This document shows, in pieces, positions 1-10,517 of a stretch of 53,240 nucleotides of DNA (within the stretch, counting starts at the first letter, position 1; each line of letters starts with the position of its first letter). Origin of the DNA: Cochliopodium minus (lineage: Eukaryota > Discosea > Himatismenida > Cochliopodiidae); contig JAMYWO010000272.1 of assembly GCA_024220525.1 (NCBI GenBank), forward strand, positions 1 to 53,240. Reading direction: 5' to 3'. The notes beneath the pieces are model-generated. The model was not told the DNA's origin, ran no database searches, and saw only the letters and a list, made by a program, of their open reading frames with translations. A program made the position numbers and the translations under genes.

Positions 1-77
1 GCAACACAAAGTTGACTTCATTGGACTGGAAGAAAAATGCTGACCCAAAAGACTTTGAGAGATTCAAATATTTTTAC
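1..77. repeat. Terminal direct repeat, left copy
   Basis: These 77 bases are identical to the last 77 bases of the window. They lie inside a coding exon of the Ariadne-type gene, and joining the two copies continues the reading frame without a break. An exact odd-length end overlap in unique coding sequence is what an assembler leaves when a graph path closes on itself. Confidence 0.97.
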
Positions 78-2232
78 ATTAAGTCTTTTGTGGAGACCAA
101 AAAGAATCTTTCCTATTGCCCTAACCCCAGCTGTGGTAATGGTAAATATTTTATTTCCATTTTTTTTTTTTTTATTTTTTTATTACTTGTTTTTTTTTTT
201 TTGATTTTTGATTTTTGATTTTGATTTTTGTATTTTAAATTTATAAATTTTTTATATTTTATTTTTACTTTTTTTTAATTTTTATCCATTTTGTTTTTTT
301 TAATTATAATTTTATTTTTTATTATTTTTTTTAATCACAATTTTTATTTTTTATTTATTTTTATTTTTTCCTTTTATTTATTTTTATAATCTAAAAATTA
401 TTAGTTGTTCAGTTCAGTGGATTTGGTGAGCCTTTTTTAAAAAATAAAAAAAAAATTAAAATTTTTTCTCCACCCTTAATCAAAAACTAATTATTGATTT
501 TTGACAGGAAAACCATCTGATGTGGTGGAATGCTTGTGTGGGTTGAGATTTTGCTTCTCTTGCAGTCTAGAAAACCACAACCCCATCACTTGCCAGCAGT
601 TCGGAAAGTGGAAGGAGAAAATGATGGACGAAGGAGCTTCTTTGAAACTTCTCCACACCATTGCAAAACAGTGCCCGCATTGTGGTTTGCCAACAGAGCG
701 TAATCAAGGTATACTATTTTTTATTTTTTTTCAATTTTTTTACTTTTTTTGAATTTTTTAAAATAAATTTTTTTTACACTTTTTTTTTTTTGAAACTTTT
801 TTGAATTTTTGTATTATTTTTTTCTTTTTTATTTTGTTCGTTTTCATTTCACAATAATTTTTTAAAATTTTTTTTTTTAAACTAATTTTCTTTTAGGTTG
901 TAATCACATGACCTGCAGAAAAGAAGTAGGTGGCTGCAGCAAAGAATGGTGTTGGGTTTGCAGAGGTGATTGGAAATCACACGGAAGGTTATTTCTTCAT
1001 TAGAATGACATTGTAGTTTAAATTAATTTTTAATTATTTTAATTTTTAAAATTTTAGTAACACTGGAGGATACTTTTCGTAAAAAAAAAAAAAATTTTCC
1101 TAGAATTTTTTTTCAATAAATTTTAAAATTACTTTTCCAAAAAGTTGCAATGTTTACAAAGGATCTTCTGGTGAAAAGAAAGATCAAGAGGCTAAAGTTT
1201 ATGAAGGAGAACTCCAAAAGTTTCAACATTATTCTGAAAGGTTATTTCTTTCATTTTTTAAATTTTTATTTTTATTTTTTCAAAATTTTCATTTTTATTT
1301 TTTCAAAATTTTTATTTTTTATTTTTTTCTTGGATTAGATTTGAGTCACACGAACAACTCAAAAAAGATGCAATCAATAAAAAGAAAGAAATTTCTTCAT
1401 TAGGAAACTATTTCAGAAACAAAACTGGGCAAGATCCCCAAATTTTGTTTGGTAAAAACCAAATAGATCAACTAAAATCAAAATAATATTCATTTTTTAA
1501 ATAATTTTTCTAAATAATTTTAAGAACATAAATAAAATAAAAAATAATAAAATAAAATAAAAAATAAACAGAAAATCTGAACATTAACATTAAAAAATAA
1601 AATAAAATAAAATAAAATAAAATAAAATAAAATAAAAATAGACAAAATAAAAATAAAAACTATTAAAAAAATTTTTTTTTTTAATCCTTTTTTTTCATTA
1701 TTTTTTTTCATTATTTTTTTTATTTTTCGAAAATTAGACGCTATCGAACTTTTGGTACAGTGTAGACACATGTTGAAGTTCACCTACGCATACGCTTACT
1801 TCTTGGACGAAACCCACCTCTTAAAGAAGAAAGAATTGGAGAAAGAAGTTAACAACTCTAGCATGTTCTCCAAAGGGAATAACAAGAGAAAACTCGAAGA
1901 CTTTTCCAGCTTATCCAAAACCCAAAAAGAGCTTTTTCTCTTCCAACAAGCTAATGCAGAGGGCATCACTGAAAGATTGGGCGAGCTCATCTTTTCTAAC
2001 ATTGATGTCATTATAAGTAAGAAGGACAAACTCAGCAATGTGGTAACATACTATATTTATTTTTTTAATATTTCTAGTGTTTTGCTTAAAAAATTTATTT
2101 TCTTATTTAATTTTCATTTTCATTTCAAATTTCATTTTTTTTTTATTATTCTTACACCTTTCTTTTTCTCAGGTCAATGTGGCCAAGATCAACGTCAAAA
2201 ATCTCATCAAGAGCTTTGAAGATGAATTTTAA
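1..2232 (+). CDS. Ariadne-type RBR E3 ubiquitin ligase, 3' part
   Basis: Continuation of the gene that starts at 50797. Exons: 1-141, 508-708, 897-987, 1058-1078, 1145-1240, 1339-1451, 1738-2042 and 2173-2232 (TAA). They give the IBR domain ([21 protein letters not shown]), then RING2 (CPHCGLP, GCNHMTC, WCWVC). The first Cys of GCNHMTC is in the position of the catalytic cysteine that carries ubiquitin as a thioester in RBR ligases. The Ariadne hallmark of a Trp/His-Gly segment followed by TGGY-x2-CN is present ([15 protein letters not shown]). The C-terminal helical Ariadne domain follows ([18 protein letters not shown]); in HHARI/ARIH1 it folds back on RING2 and is relieved by neddylated cullin-RING ligases. 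All splice phases fit, so the protein appears intact across the contig junction. The introns are AT homopolymer-rich. Confidence 0.93.
1596..1638. repeat. (TAAAA)n microsatellite in an intron
   Basis: About eight or nine tandem copies of a 5-bp A-rich unit inside the 1452-1737 intron of the Ariadne-type gene. It is typical of the low-complexity introns in this window. Confidence 0.8.
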
Positions 2233-2448
2233 AATTTATTTCAAAAAAATATGTTGTTTATTATACTTTAAATGCTCAAGCAAAAAAATTTAAAAATAAA
2301 AAAATGATTTTCATTTTTACGTATAAAATTTAATTGTTTTCATTCATTTTGAGAAAGAACTTATGAAAAAAAAAAAAAATCATCAAAATTTATAAATAAA
2401 AAGAAAAAAAAGAAAAAAAAAATAAAGAAAAAAAACTAAAGAGAAATA

Positions 2449-3317
2449 ATGTATTATCTTAATTCCCCATTTGTTGAGAGTTCAAATATCGATCAATATT
2501 CATCGGATTCTTTCACCTTCGAGAATAATACCAAGGATGATTCGACCAGTGAATACAAGAAAAGGAAGCGTGGAGATGATGTAACAGAAGATAAGAAAAA
2601 TGAGATAAACAATAGGATGAGAAATAAAATAAACAAATTAGATATTGGATCTATTCAATCAAATGAATTCAACAGTATGGTTTTTTGATTAAATTTGCAG
2701 AAAATAATTTTTATCAAATTTCATTACTTATTCAGCTAAAAAAATTAAAATGATATTATATTTTTAAACATATAGGTCCCACACTTCAATCAATCAAATA
2801 TATGATGGGAATAGGTTGCGATATGGATATAGAGAAATCAAAGGAGTTAATAAAAAAAGGATGTGATGAGGGGGACAGATTGGCTAATGGGCTTGCACAT
2901 TACATGGACATGATAGAAGGATTGACAAAAGAACAGAATTATATCGAGGCCTATATTATCTTCAATGATATCTGCACGGATGACGAATTCAATGTTAGAG
3001 AGGAAACTTCCCATGCCCTATACTTTTTATCTTTGATTCTTTTGGAAGGTTTGGGTGTCGACAGGGACATCAACTTGGCTTTGGAGAAGATGAGCATCTC
3101 TTCCCAACTTTGTAACCCTCTTGCTTGCTACCACTTAGGGAAAATCTTAGGTTCTGGTGAATATTTCTCGAAAGAGGATTTCGAAATGGCCTCAAAGCTG
3201 AGAAAAAAGGGTAAAAAAAAACTAAAAAGTTTTTCCTAATTTAATTATTTTCAACTTTCTTTTTTTTTCTTAGCTTCCAAACTCGGTTATGAACGTTTTC
3301 CTGAACATCTTTTCTAA
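2449..3317 (+). CDS. Sel1-like repeat protein
   Basis: Three exons: 2449-2674, 2776-3210 and 3274-3317 (TAA), with phase-1 introns and clean GT-AG borders. The N-terminal 75 residues are polar and disordered and include a basic patch (KKRKRGDD) that could be a nuclear signal. The rest shows TPR/Sel1-type helical repeats: MMGIGCDMDIEKSKELIKKG resembles a Sel1 unit, and LLEGLGVDRDINLALEKM begins another (G-x-G-V-x2-D followed by A-L-x-x-M). Sel1-repeat proteins usually act as adaptors in ER quality control or signalling complexes. At about 235 residues it has room for only a few repeats. No signal peptide or membrane segment is seen. The partner and pathway are unknown. Confidence 0.75.
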
Positions 3318-3545
3318 ATTGTTTTAATCAATGATTCGAAATGATTTAAAAAACTTTCTTGTGGATAAATTAAAAAATTAAATAAATAAATTAAAAAGAT
3401 TGTGAAATTTTTTATTAACTTTATCGAGCAAACCAAGAATCTCATCAATCGAATTAAAACAAAAAATAAAATATTTTTCTTGCTAATTGAGATAAAAATA
3501 TTCTTGATTAAATTAGACAAAAAAAAAATTTTAATCTTTTTTAAA

Positions 3546-6500
3546 TCAATTTTTGGATTTCTTGTTGAACTCAGTGATGGACTTTAACAACATTTTGGCC
3601 TCTTCTCTGGCAGGGCCGTTGTACTCAAGAAGTTTCTGGCAGAACTCTTCAGATTCAGCCAATCTGTTTTTCTTGAAGCAATAGTTGGCCAAGAAAAGAA
3701 GAGCGTTCATAGTATCAACTCCCTAAAAAAATATTATTTTATTTTTTTATTTTTTATTTTTTATTTTGTATTTTTAATTATTTTTTATTTATTTTTTTTA
3801 ATTATTACGTTGACGTTCTCCATTTCTCTCTTTTCTCGAATTTTGTTGTAATAATAAGCAGCAGTGTCCTCCTCTCCCAACTCACTGTAAAGAGAAGCTA
3901 TTTTGTTCAAAGCGATCCCTTCTCTGTCATTGTTGGACTCTGCCTTAAGATAGCATCTGATCGCATGTTGTTTTTTGTTAAGGGACTGTCACAAAAAAAA
4001 GTTTTAAAAATTTTTAAAAATTATTTTTTTTTTATTTTTTAAATTTTTAATTTATTAAGTAAATATATTTACTTTTAATTTATTTTTACTTCATTTTTGT
4101 TTTTTTATTTTTATTATTTTTTAAATAATTTTTTATTATTTTATATTTTTTAATTTTATTTTTTTTTATTTATTATTTACTTCATTTTTATTTTTTAATT
4201 TTTATTTTTTAAATAATTTTTTTTTATTTTATATTTTTAATTTTAAAATAATAAACCTCATAACAAGTAGCAGTGGCAATGTGCATACGAGAGTCGAAGG
4301 GTCTCAACTGAGTAGCTTTATTGTAGTAATGTATTGCGTAGGAAGGCATCTTAAGCAGCTCGTACGCTTGTCCCAACGAATAAAATGCTCTGTAGTCTAT
4401 TTAAACAATACAATAAAATTTAAATAAAAAGAAAAAATTAATAATTTAAAATTAAGATAAAATTTAAAATAAAAAATTTGAAATAAAAAATAAAAAATAA
4501 AAAATAAAAAATAAAAAATAAAAAATAAAAAATAAAAAATAAAAATAAGATTTATTTATTTAATTTCCTTTGTTAAAAAATTTCTTCAGTATCAGATTTA
4601 AAAATTTTCCTTTCAAATGATTTACCAATAGAAATCTCAGAGTGATCTTGGAGCAAAATATCATTAGCGAATTGATCGGCAGTGTCAAACATTTCAAAAT
4701 CCATATAAAACTTGAGGAAATTATGAGACAAACCAATTTCTGTGTTGATTCCCCATACATTCAACTGTCCCGTGGATTGTTTCACTTTCTCTGTTTTTTT
4801 TCTCACTTTGGTAAATAATTCCTCGTTCCCAGTGATGTAACAAAAGTGACCTACAATAAAAATAAATTTTATTTTCGATTTTTAATTTTGTTAAAATGAG
4901 AATCTTTATTTTCCATAATTCATATTATTTCAATTTTTTAAAAAATTTATAAACATCTTTTAATTGATATTTTAGAAAATTGATGATCATTTAGAAAAAA
5001 AGTTTTTTTGATTAAAAAATGAAAAAAAAAAATTTTTTTACCAAGGATTTGAAACAATAAAGAAGTATAAAAATAAGGCTTGAGATCAGAAGAAACATTG
5101 GCGATTTCCTCTAAGCCTCTTTTTTCAATAAAAGTTTTGATTTTGCTTAATTCTAAAGAATGAAAAATGTCCAATTTGCTTATTGATAAGTTCTTTAAAA
5201 AAAAAACTAATTAACGTATAGAAAAAGTACAAAGAAATTACTATCAAATATACGAAAAATGAACAATGTTCTTTGGGTCTAAAAAAAAAAAGTATTGAAA
5301 TTTGTTTTAAAAAATTTTTTTTTTTTTTTTTTTTATTTTTTAAAAAATTTTTACAACCAATCTAATTCTTTAAACAAAGTTCCAATCTTACTACTGACAG
5401 AATTCATCTGCTTCTTTATCATGAACCTTCCCTCCTCCCTAAACTCCCCCCCCTCATCAACTTCAATGCAAAACAAGTAAACTTCTGACTCCAAAAGGAT
5501 ATGAGAAGAACTGGTATTCAAGAAAGAAAAATTACTTTCAAGGGAGTCTTCAACCAAATAGATTTTTTTGTCGTCAAGTTCAGTGTTAGTTTTGGAAAGA
5601 GATGCGAGATTTCCATTAGCAGAGTTTTTCTGAAACTCAGAATGAACTTTTCTTGAGACCAATCTTTCCTTGTTCAAAATTTCTTTAGGTACACTTCTCT
5701 TCTTCACTATTTCTTCGAAAAAAGTTGTTTTCTCGTCGAGACTTTTGATTTTTAGCTTGCAATCGATGGGAAGCCCATCTTTGAACACTCCAAACAAAAT
5801 TCTGGAGGTGATTCCGTCTGGCCCGATTTCTTCCGAGATGGAATCAAAGTAAAAATCATAGCTTCCTGAAGAGAAGGCAAAGATCGAGAGGGGACTCAAC
5901 TTGGAAAGTTCCAACACTATATTCTTACAGAATGTTTTAACTCGTTCTTTGAGTTCTTGTGAAGCATTTTTGCTTTTATATGTGGCGTTTAATAAAAGGT
6001 GGATCTATTAAAGATTTTTCAGTATTAACTAAACTTTTGGATATTAAAGAAAAAATTTACCATATCAAAACAATCTTTTGATTAAATGAACAATCAAATA
6101 ATGAATCAACAAATAAAAACAAAAGCATACCATTCAATGGTCTGCAAATCATTTTTTGAAAGTTTACATTTGAAATGAGAGCAACGTGTTTCTCCACTAC
6201 CTCGTCATACTTCGCCCGCATCATCAACTGTTTAATCACATTCTTCCTGATCGAAATTTTCATTTCTAAGCTTGCATTGACTAATTTCTTCTTGGATAGA
6301 TGGCTTTCAAAGATGATCCATTGTTTTTTCATTACTTCAACCAATTTTTGATTGTATTTGAAGTAGTGATTAAACTTCCTCGAACTTAACACTGTGTTTA
6401 TTATCAAAATTGTTGGATAGGTCATCTCCTTTTCTTTTGCTGTCACTTCCTTCATCAGCATCAACTCGTTTATCTTCTCGATGCTGAACTCTATCAACCT

Positions 6501-6940
6501 GAATGTTTCTTCATGCTTTTCGCCGAATAAATTTGAGAAATAGTAGATGATATCTTTCAATAAAAGATAAAATAGCTCTCTGTGATCAAAATTTTTCAGA
6601 TCAATAGTATTCCTATTTTTGAAGAATTAAATAGCTTTTGATTTATATTCGATTATTATACCAATCATATTCCATTATTTTGATCAAAATCAATCTCAAA
6701 TCTTTCAATTCCAGCTTAGTTGCGGATGCATACATTTTTTTCGTCAATTCTCTCAAATCGTTAACATCTATAAGAAAATATGGAAAAAATGAAATGGTAA
6801 AGGAACTAATAAATAGAATTAAAGGAGGGATGACTTATTTTTTTTTTTTTTGATTTTAAGTAATATCCCAAATATCCCAAATATCCCAAAGCTCCAAGAG
6901 AAATAGCAGCCAAAGGAATCAATATCTTGCTATTATTCAT
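3546..6940 (-). CDS. Membrane-anchored protein apparently joined to C-terminal APC8/CDC23 TPRs
   Basis: Read from ATG at 6940 to TGA at 3546. The N-terminus has one hydrophobic segment with repeated GYLG units (ILIPLAAISLGALGYLG), so it is probably a signal anchor. A long helical/beta region without recognisable domains follows (exons near 6705-6772, 6120-6620, 5345-6005, 5243-5277, 5042-5190 and 4621-4850). The last three exons (about 4257-4396, 3807-3985 and 3549-3722) are clearly the C-terminal TPRs of the anaphase-promoting complex subunit APC8/CDC23: DYRAFYSLGQAYELLKMP, LRPFDSRMHIATATCYE, and the closing GPAREEAKMLLKSI. The roughly 350 N-terminal residues of CDC23 are absent. The joining intron (about 4397-4620) keeps phase 1 on both sides and contains a 7-bp repeat array. 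So this is either a real fusion, two genes with a truncated CDC23, or an assembly join in low-complexity sequence. The CDC23 identity of the last exons is firm; the single-gene model is not. Confidence 0.55.
4484..4546. repeat. (AAAAAAT)n tandem array
   Basis: About nine copies of a 7-bp A-rich unit within the intron that joins the unrecognised membrane protein to the CDC23-like exons. It marks the place where the gene model changes character. Confidence 0.85.
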
Positions 6941-7198
6941 TTTTTTTTTTATTTCAACAAATATAAAAAATAAAAAAAAATAAAAAATCGATTTTAATTT
7001 TGATTAAATGATCAAGATAAGATTCGAAATTTGAAGGTGATTTTGTGAAATATAAAAAGAAAAGGAATTTTCTTATCAAACAAGATATTATATTATATTA
7101 TAGATATTATAATAAAGGTTTCTTTTCAGTTTCAACAATGAATCAATGTATCCATTGAATGGATTGGCAAATAAACAAATATTAAATAAATACTTTTT

Positions 7199-9225
7199 TT
7201 ATTGAGTGAAAAATTGATTATAATATACAAAAGGATTGGAAAGAGAATAAGGTAGCTCAAAATTTGAAGGAGTGGGGAACAAATACTCATAAAAGTTTTC
7301 CATGACAATTTTTTTCTTTCTGTGGCCGTTATTGTCCCACCTGCTGATATCATCAACCAAACAAAAATATTTTTTGGAGCTTTGTTCTTTGAAAAAGTTA
7401 AAGTTATTTACAAATTCGTTGATGCCAATGTAAGACACAATATCGTCCAAGACAAAAATTAAGTTTGTGGAGTAGGTTCTTTTGCCGTGGAAGAGCATGT
7501 AGTTATGAAAACTAAATTCAAGTTAAAAAATTATAAAAAGAGAAATAATTTGTACAGAAAAAAAATGAACAAAAAAAAAATTTTACAAATAGGAGAGATT
7601 AATGTCAAACTCTGTTTTAATTATGTGAGATGAAGTGTTCAAAAATTGCTTGTGAAATTTCTTTTGGGACTCGTAGATAACTTGCTTTCTTAAATATTGA
7701 GGCCCATGACAAACCGGGTAAAATCTTTTGGGATCTCGCGGAAACAGACTATCTACATAGTTAAACGAGTCCTCGACTTTGTGGATGAGCTTTGCGTCAT
7801 CTTTTTTTTTTTGTTAAATTATAAAATGGAAAATAATTAAAAAACAATTTAATTTGAAAATATTTTTACTGTATCTTGTGTTTACGCAACTGTAAAAATT
7901 GTGTCGTAGTTTCTCATCAATAAAGAGTTTCTTGCTGATTTTCTCCATAAAAATTATATCGTTAGGAATGTAGATAAACTCCTCCGACAATCCATTGATA
8001 GAATGAATGTGGGACTCAATAGCAAATAAGTTAAAAGTGGGAAGATCTTTTTCAAATACGAAAATGTCTCTAAAAATCATTTAAAAAATTCCACTCCTTT
8101 TTTTTTAATTTTATTATTAAATTTTTTTACCTAAAATTAACTATTTTGATTCTTTCGTTTTCCAAGTTCAACCAAGATGGAATTTCTCCATTGGTGACAA
8201 TAAAAATTTTCCTTGCCCAAGGCAACATCAATTCCAAGCTCCGTAGAGAGTATTTGAGAGAGTCTATTCCAAAAAATCCACCATAGTCATATTCTATAAA
8301 TTAATTCATTAAGAAGATTTCCATTTTTTTTTACATTTTTACATTTTTATTCTTTATTCCTTATTTTTTAAAATTCTTTACCTTTAGATGGATTTTCTAT
8401 CTTGGAAATTACTCTTAAATATTGATCGTTATTCTCATTGTTAGACTTATTCATCCTGTAACATTGTCATTTAAAAAAAGAATGAGTGTCAGTGTTATAC
8501 GTGATCAAAATGATATTATTTATCAATGTTTTACACAAATAATATAAATGAAATCCCATAAATTTTTGGGGATTCATTATTTCCGCACATATTTGGAGGA
8601 TGTAGAAATTATACGGATCTTACAAATAATTAGTGTGCACTAAATATCAATTTATACCAAAAAATCATATCAAAAAATGCAAAAAATTCCAGAATATATT
8701 TTAGCAAGAACTTCTTATTAAATAAATTTTGACCAATTTTTACCAAATATATACAACATCCACATGCCCTTGCTCGATATTGTTATAGACATTTAGGAAA
8801 TTATTGCTGAAGATATTATCGTCTTCTGATGGATTTGGGGAAGAACCAACAACATTGCGTCGATTAAAATTGATTCTAACACGCTTAATATATTTCTCAA
8901 AATCAAAGGTTGGATCTTCAATTTGAACAGCCTCTGCTAATCTGGATTCACCAACGGGCTGTCTTCGATTGATTTGTTGTAGATTTTGGATCTCCTTTTT
9001 CTTGGATTGGGTGAATTTCTCCTCTAACTCGTATTTCATCACCAAATGCTCACCATACTCACTATCTGCAGAATAATAGTGGATGAAGTAGAAGATGAAG
9101 AACATGAAGACGATCCATATTGAGAAAATTATGAAAAATAGCCGTGGTAAGCATCTCATATGTTTAAATGGTCCAATTTTTTTTATTTTGAACATAGTTG
9201 ATAATTTTATTGAGTAATAAATCAT
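7199..9225 (-). CDS. Stealth-family sugar-phosphate transferase, type II membrane protein
   Basis: Exons on the minus strand: 9225-8744, 8455-8382, 8293-8131, 8069-7870, 7800-7587 and 7511-7199; all intron phases agree. The family includes the eukaryotic GlcNAc-1-phosphotransferase GNPTAB and bacterial capsule hexose-1-phosphate transferases. The N-terminal cytosolic tail is followed by one membrane helix ([20 protein letters not shown]), a type II Golgi-like topology. Conserved region 1 is present as VDVVYIW, split by an intron. Region 2 follows ([20 protein letters not shown], then GEIPSWLN), and region 3 ([20 protein letters not shown], then [11 protein letters not shown]). The C-terminal part has LDDI and YFCLVDDI motifs. 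At roughly 480 residues it is far shorter than GNPTAB and lacks its Notch/DMAP spacer modules. A second in-frame ATG at 9195 (MFKIKK) may be the true start. Donor and acceptor sugars cannot be told from sequence. Confidence 0.85.
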
Positions 9226-9324
9226 AAGATTAATATTCTTTCATAGTTATCAAAGTATTTGAACAATATTCTATTTAAATTTTAATCAATGGTTCTTTAT
9301 ACAAAAGAAAAAAATTTTTTTTCA

Positions 9325-10236
9325 TCAGTTGGAAAGAATTTCGGTGATAACAAGGGATACATCACCATTGAATCTCTGCAGAAGGAGCAAGTTTCTTTCC
9401 CTATTGTTGAATCCCATCAGATCCAACTCTGAGAGTTTATCTTCGAACATGCTGGGTTGTTTTGGAAGATTGTTGTTAGGTTGGTATTGTTCATTGGGTT
9501 GGTTAAGTTGTTGGTTGGGTACATAAGGTTGGTATTGTTGGTATTGTTGATAAGGTTGGTTTTGTACATTTGGTTGGTTGGGTTGTTGATTTGGAACGTA
9601 GTTAGGTTGATTGTTTACGTTGTTATTTTCTCTTATGTGTTGTCTGTGATGCATATGTACTCCAAACACTTGTTTAAACCATCTAACGACGTTATTGAAG
9701 TCAAAGTTGGAGATCCTTTGGTTTTGGATGATCTCTGTCACTCCTGCCTCTAATGACTTCCACAATCCTAAAGATTCTTTGTAGAACAGCTTTGCAAAGA
9801 TGTAAAAGACGAACAGGAAGAGTCCAGGGAAGAACATGAGCCACAAGATCTTTCTGAGGAAGAAGAACAAGAAGATCCCCAACAATAATTTCTTTCTTCT
9901 TCTCACAAACTCAATGATTCCATTCAACTTTCTCTTACATCTCTTGTTCGCATTGAATAGATTCCCCAGATCACATTCCCTATTTTCTCCTGATGTTATC
10001 CTCATCGATATTACCTTCCCATTACTTAATCTTGCACATTCTATCAGCTCTTCTTCTGTCTTAATTGTTATCATATCTCCTTCCTCATCCTCATAATTAA
10101 TGGCGAATTGTTGCAAATTGAATATTTCTCTTATTTTTTGAACCAGAGTTTCATATGTGCAATTATTCAATGTTATTCTTCTTGTTTCTGTATTATGTCT
10201 TATTTTTAATCCAAGATCCATTATTCTTTGATTCAA
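9325..10236 (-). CDS. PB1-membrane-UBA protein 1 (putative membrane-bound ubiquitin receptor)
   Basis: Single exon, 303 residues. Residues about 7-80 form a PB1 domain: a basic first strand (ETRRITL) and an OPCA-type acidic loop (YEDEEGDMITIKTEEELIE), as in p62/SQSTM1 and NBR1. Residues about 113-153 form a long hydrophobic block broken by Arg-Lys (GIFLFFFLRKILWLMFFPGL, then FLFVFYIFAKLFY). Both cytosolic-type domains flank this block, so a membrane hairpin is the simplest topology. A Gln/Asn/Pro-rich linker (about 205-260) leads to a C-terminal UBA domain with the MGF loop (LDLMGFNNRERNLLLLQRFN, then GDVSLVITEIL). RWFKQV contains an F-x-x-V that could be an LC3-interacting motif, but this is weak. 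p62-family receptors polymerise through PB1 and bind ubiquitin through UBA; no ZZ or FW domain is present here. A selective-autophagy or membrane quality-control role is inference. A paralogue lies at 12805-13566. Confidence 0.9.
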   Translation of the reverse strand: MNQRIMDLGLKIRHNTETRRITLNNCTYETLVQKIREIFNLQQFAINYEDEEGDMITIKTEEELIECARLSNGKVISMRITSGENRECDLGNLFNANKRCKRKLNGIIEFVRRRKKLLLGIFLFFFLRKILWLMFFPGLFLFVFYIFAKLFYKESLGLWKSLEAGVTEIIQNQRISNFDFNNVVRWFKQVFGVHMHHRQHIRENNNVNNQPNYVPNQQPNQPNVQNQPYQQYQQYQPYVPNQQLNQPNEQYQPNNNLPKQPSMFEDKLSELDLMGFNNRERNLLLLQRFNGDVSLVITEILSN

Positions 10237-10517
10237 TCTTTTTCTATTTTTTTTTTTTTTTTTTTCCTAAATTTTATCAAATAAAAATTTTGTGAACAAA
10301 AATTATTTTTAAATTACGTGTCCAATTTTTTGACCCAAACTCAAGAAACACTAAAATTTTTAAGTTTTTTAAAAAAAATGAAAAAATCTCACCATGAAAT
10401 AAAAGTTTGCTGAAAATTTTTTTCAGAAAACATGAAAATTATCCTCTTTTAAATAAATTTGACAAATAATTTTTTTAATACTTTTATATTTTTTACAAAC
10501 AACTTTAAAAATAATAA

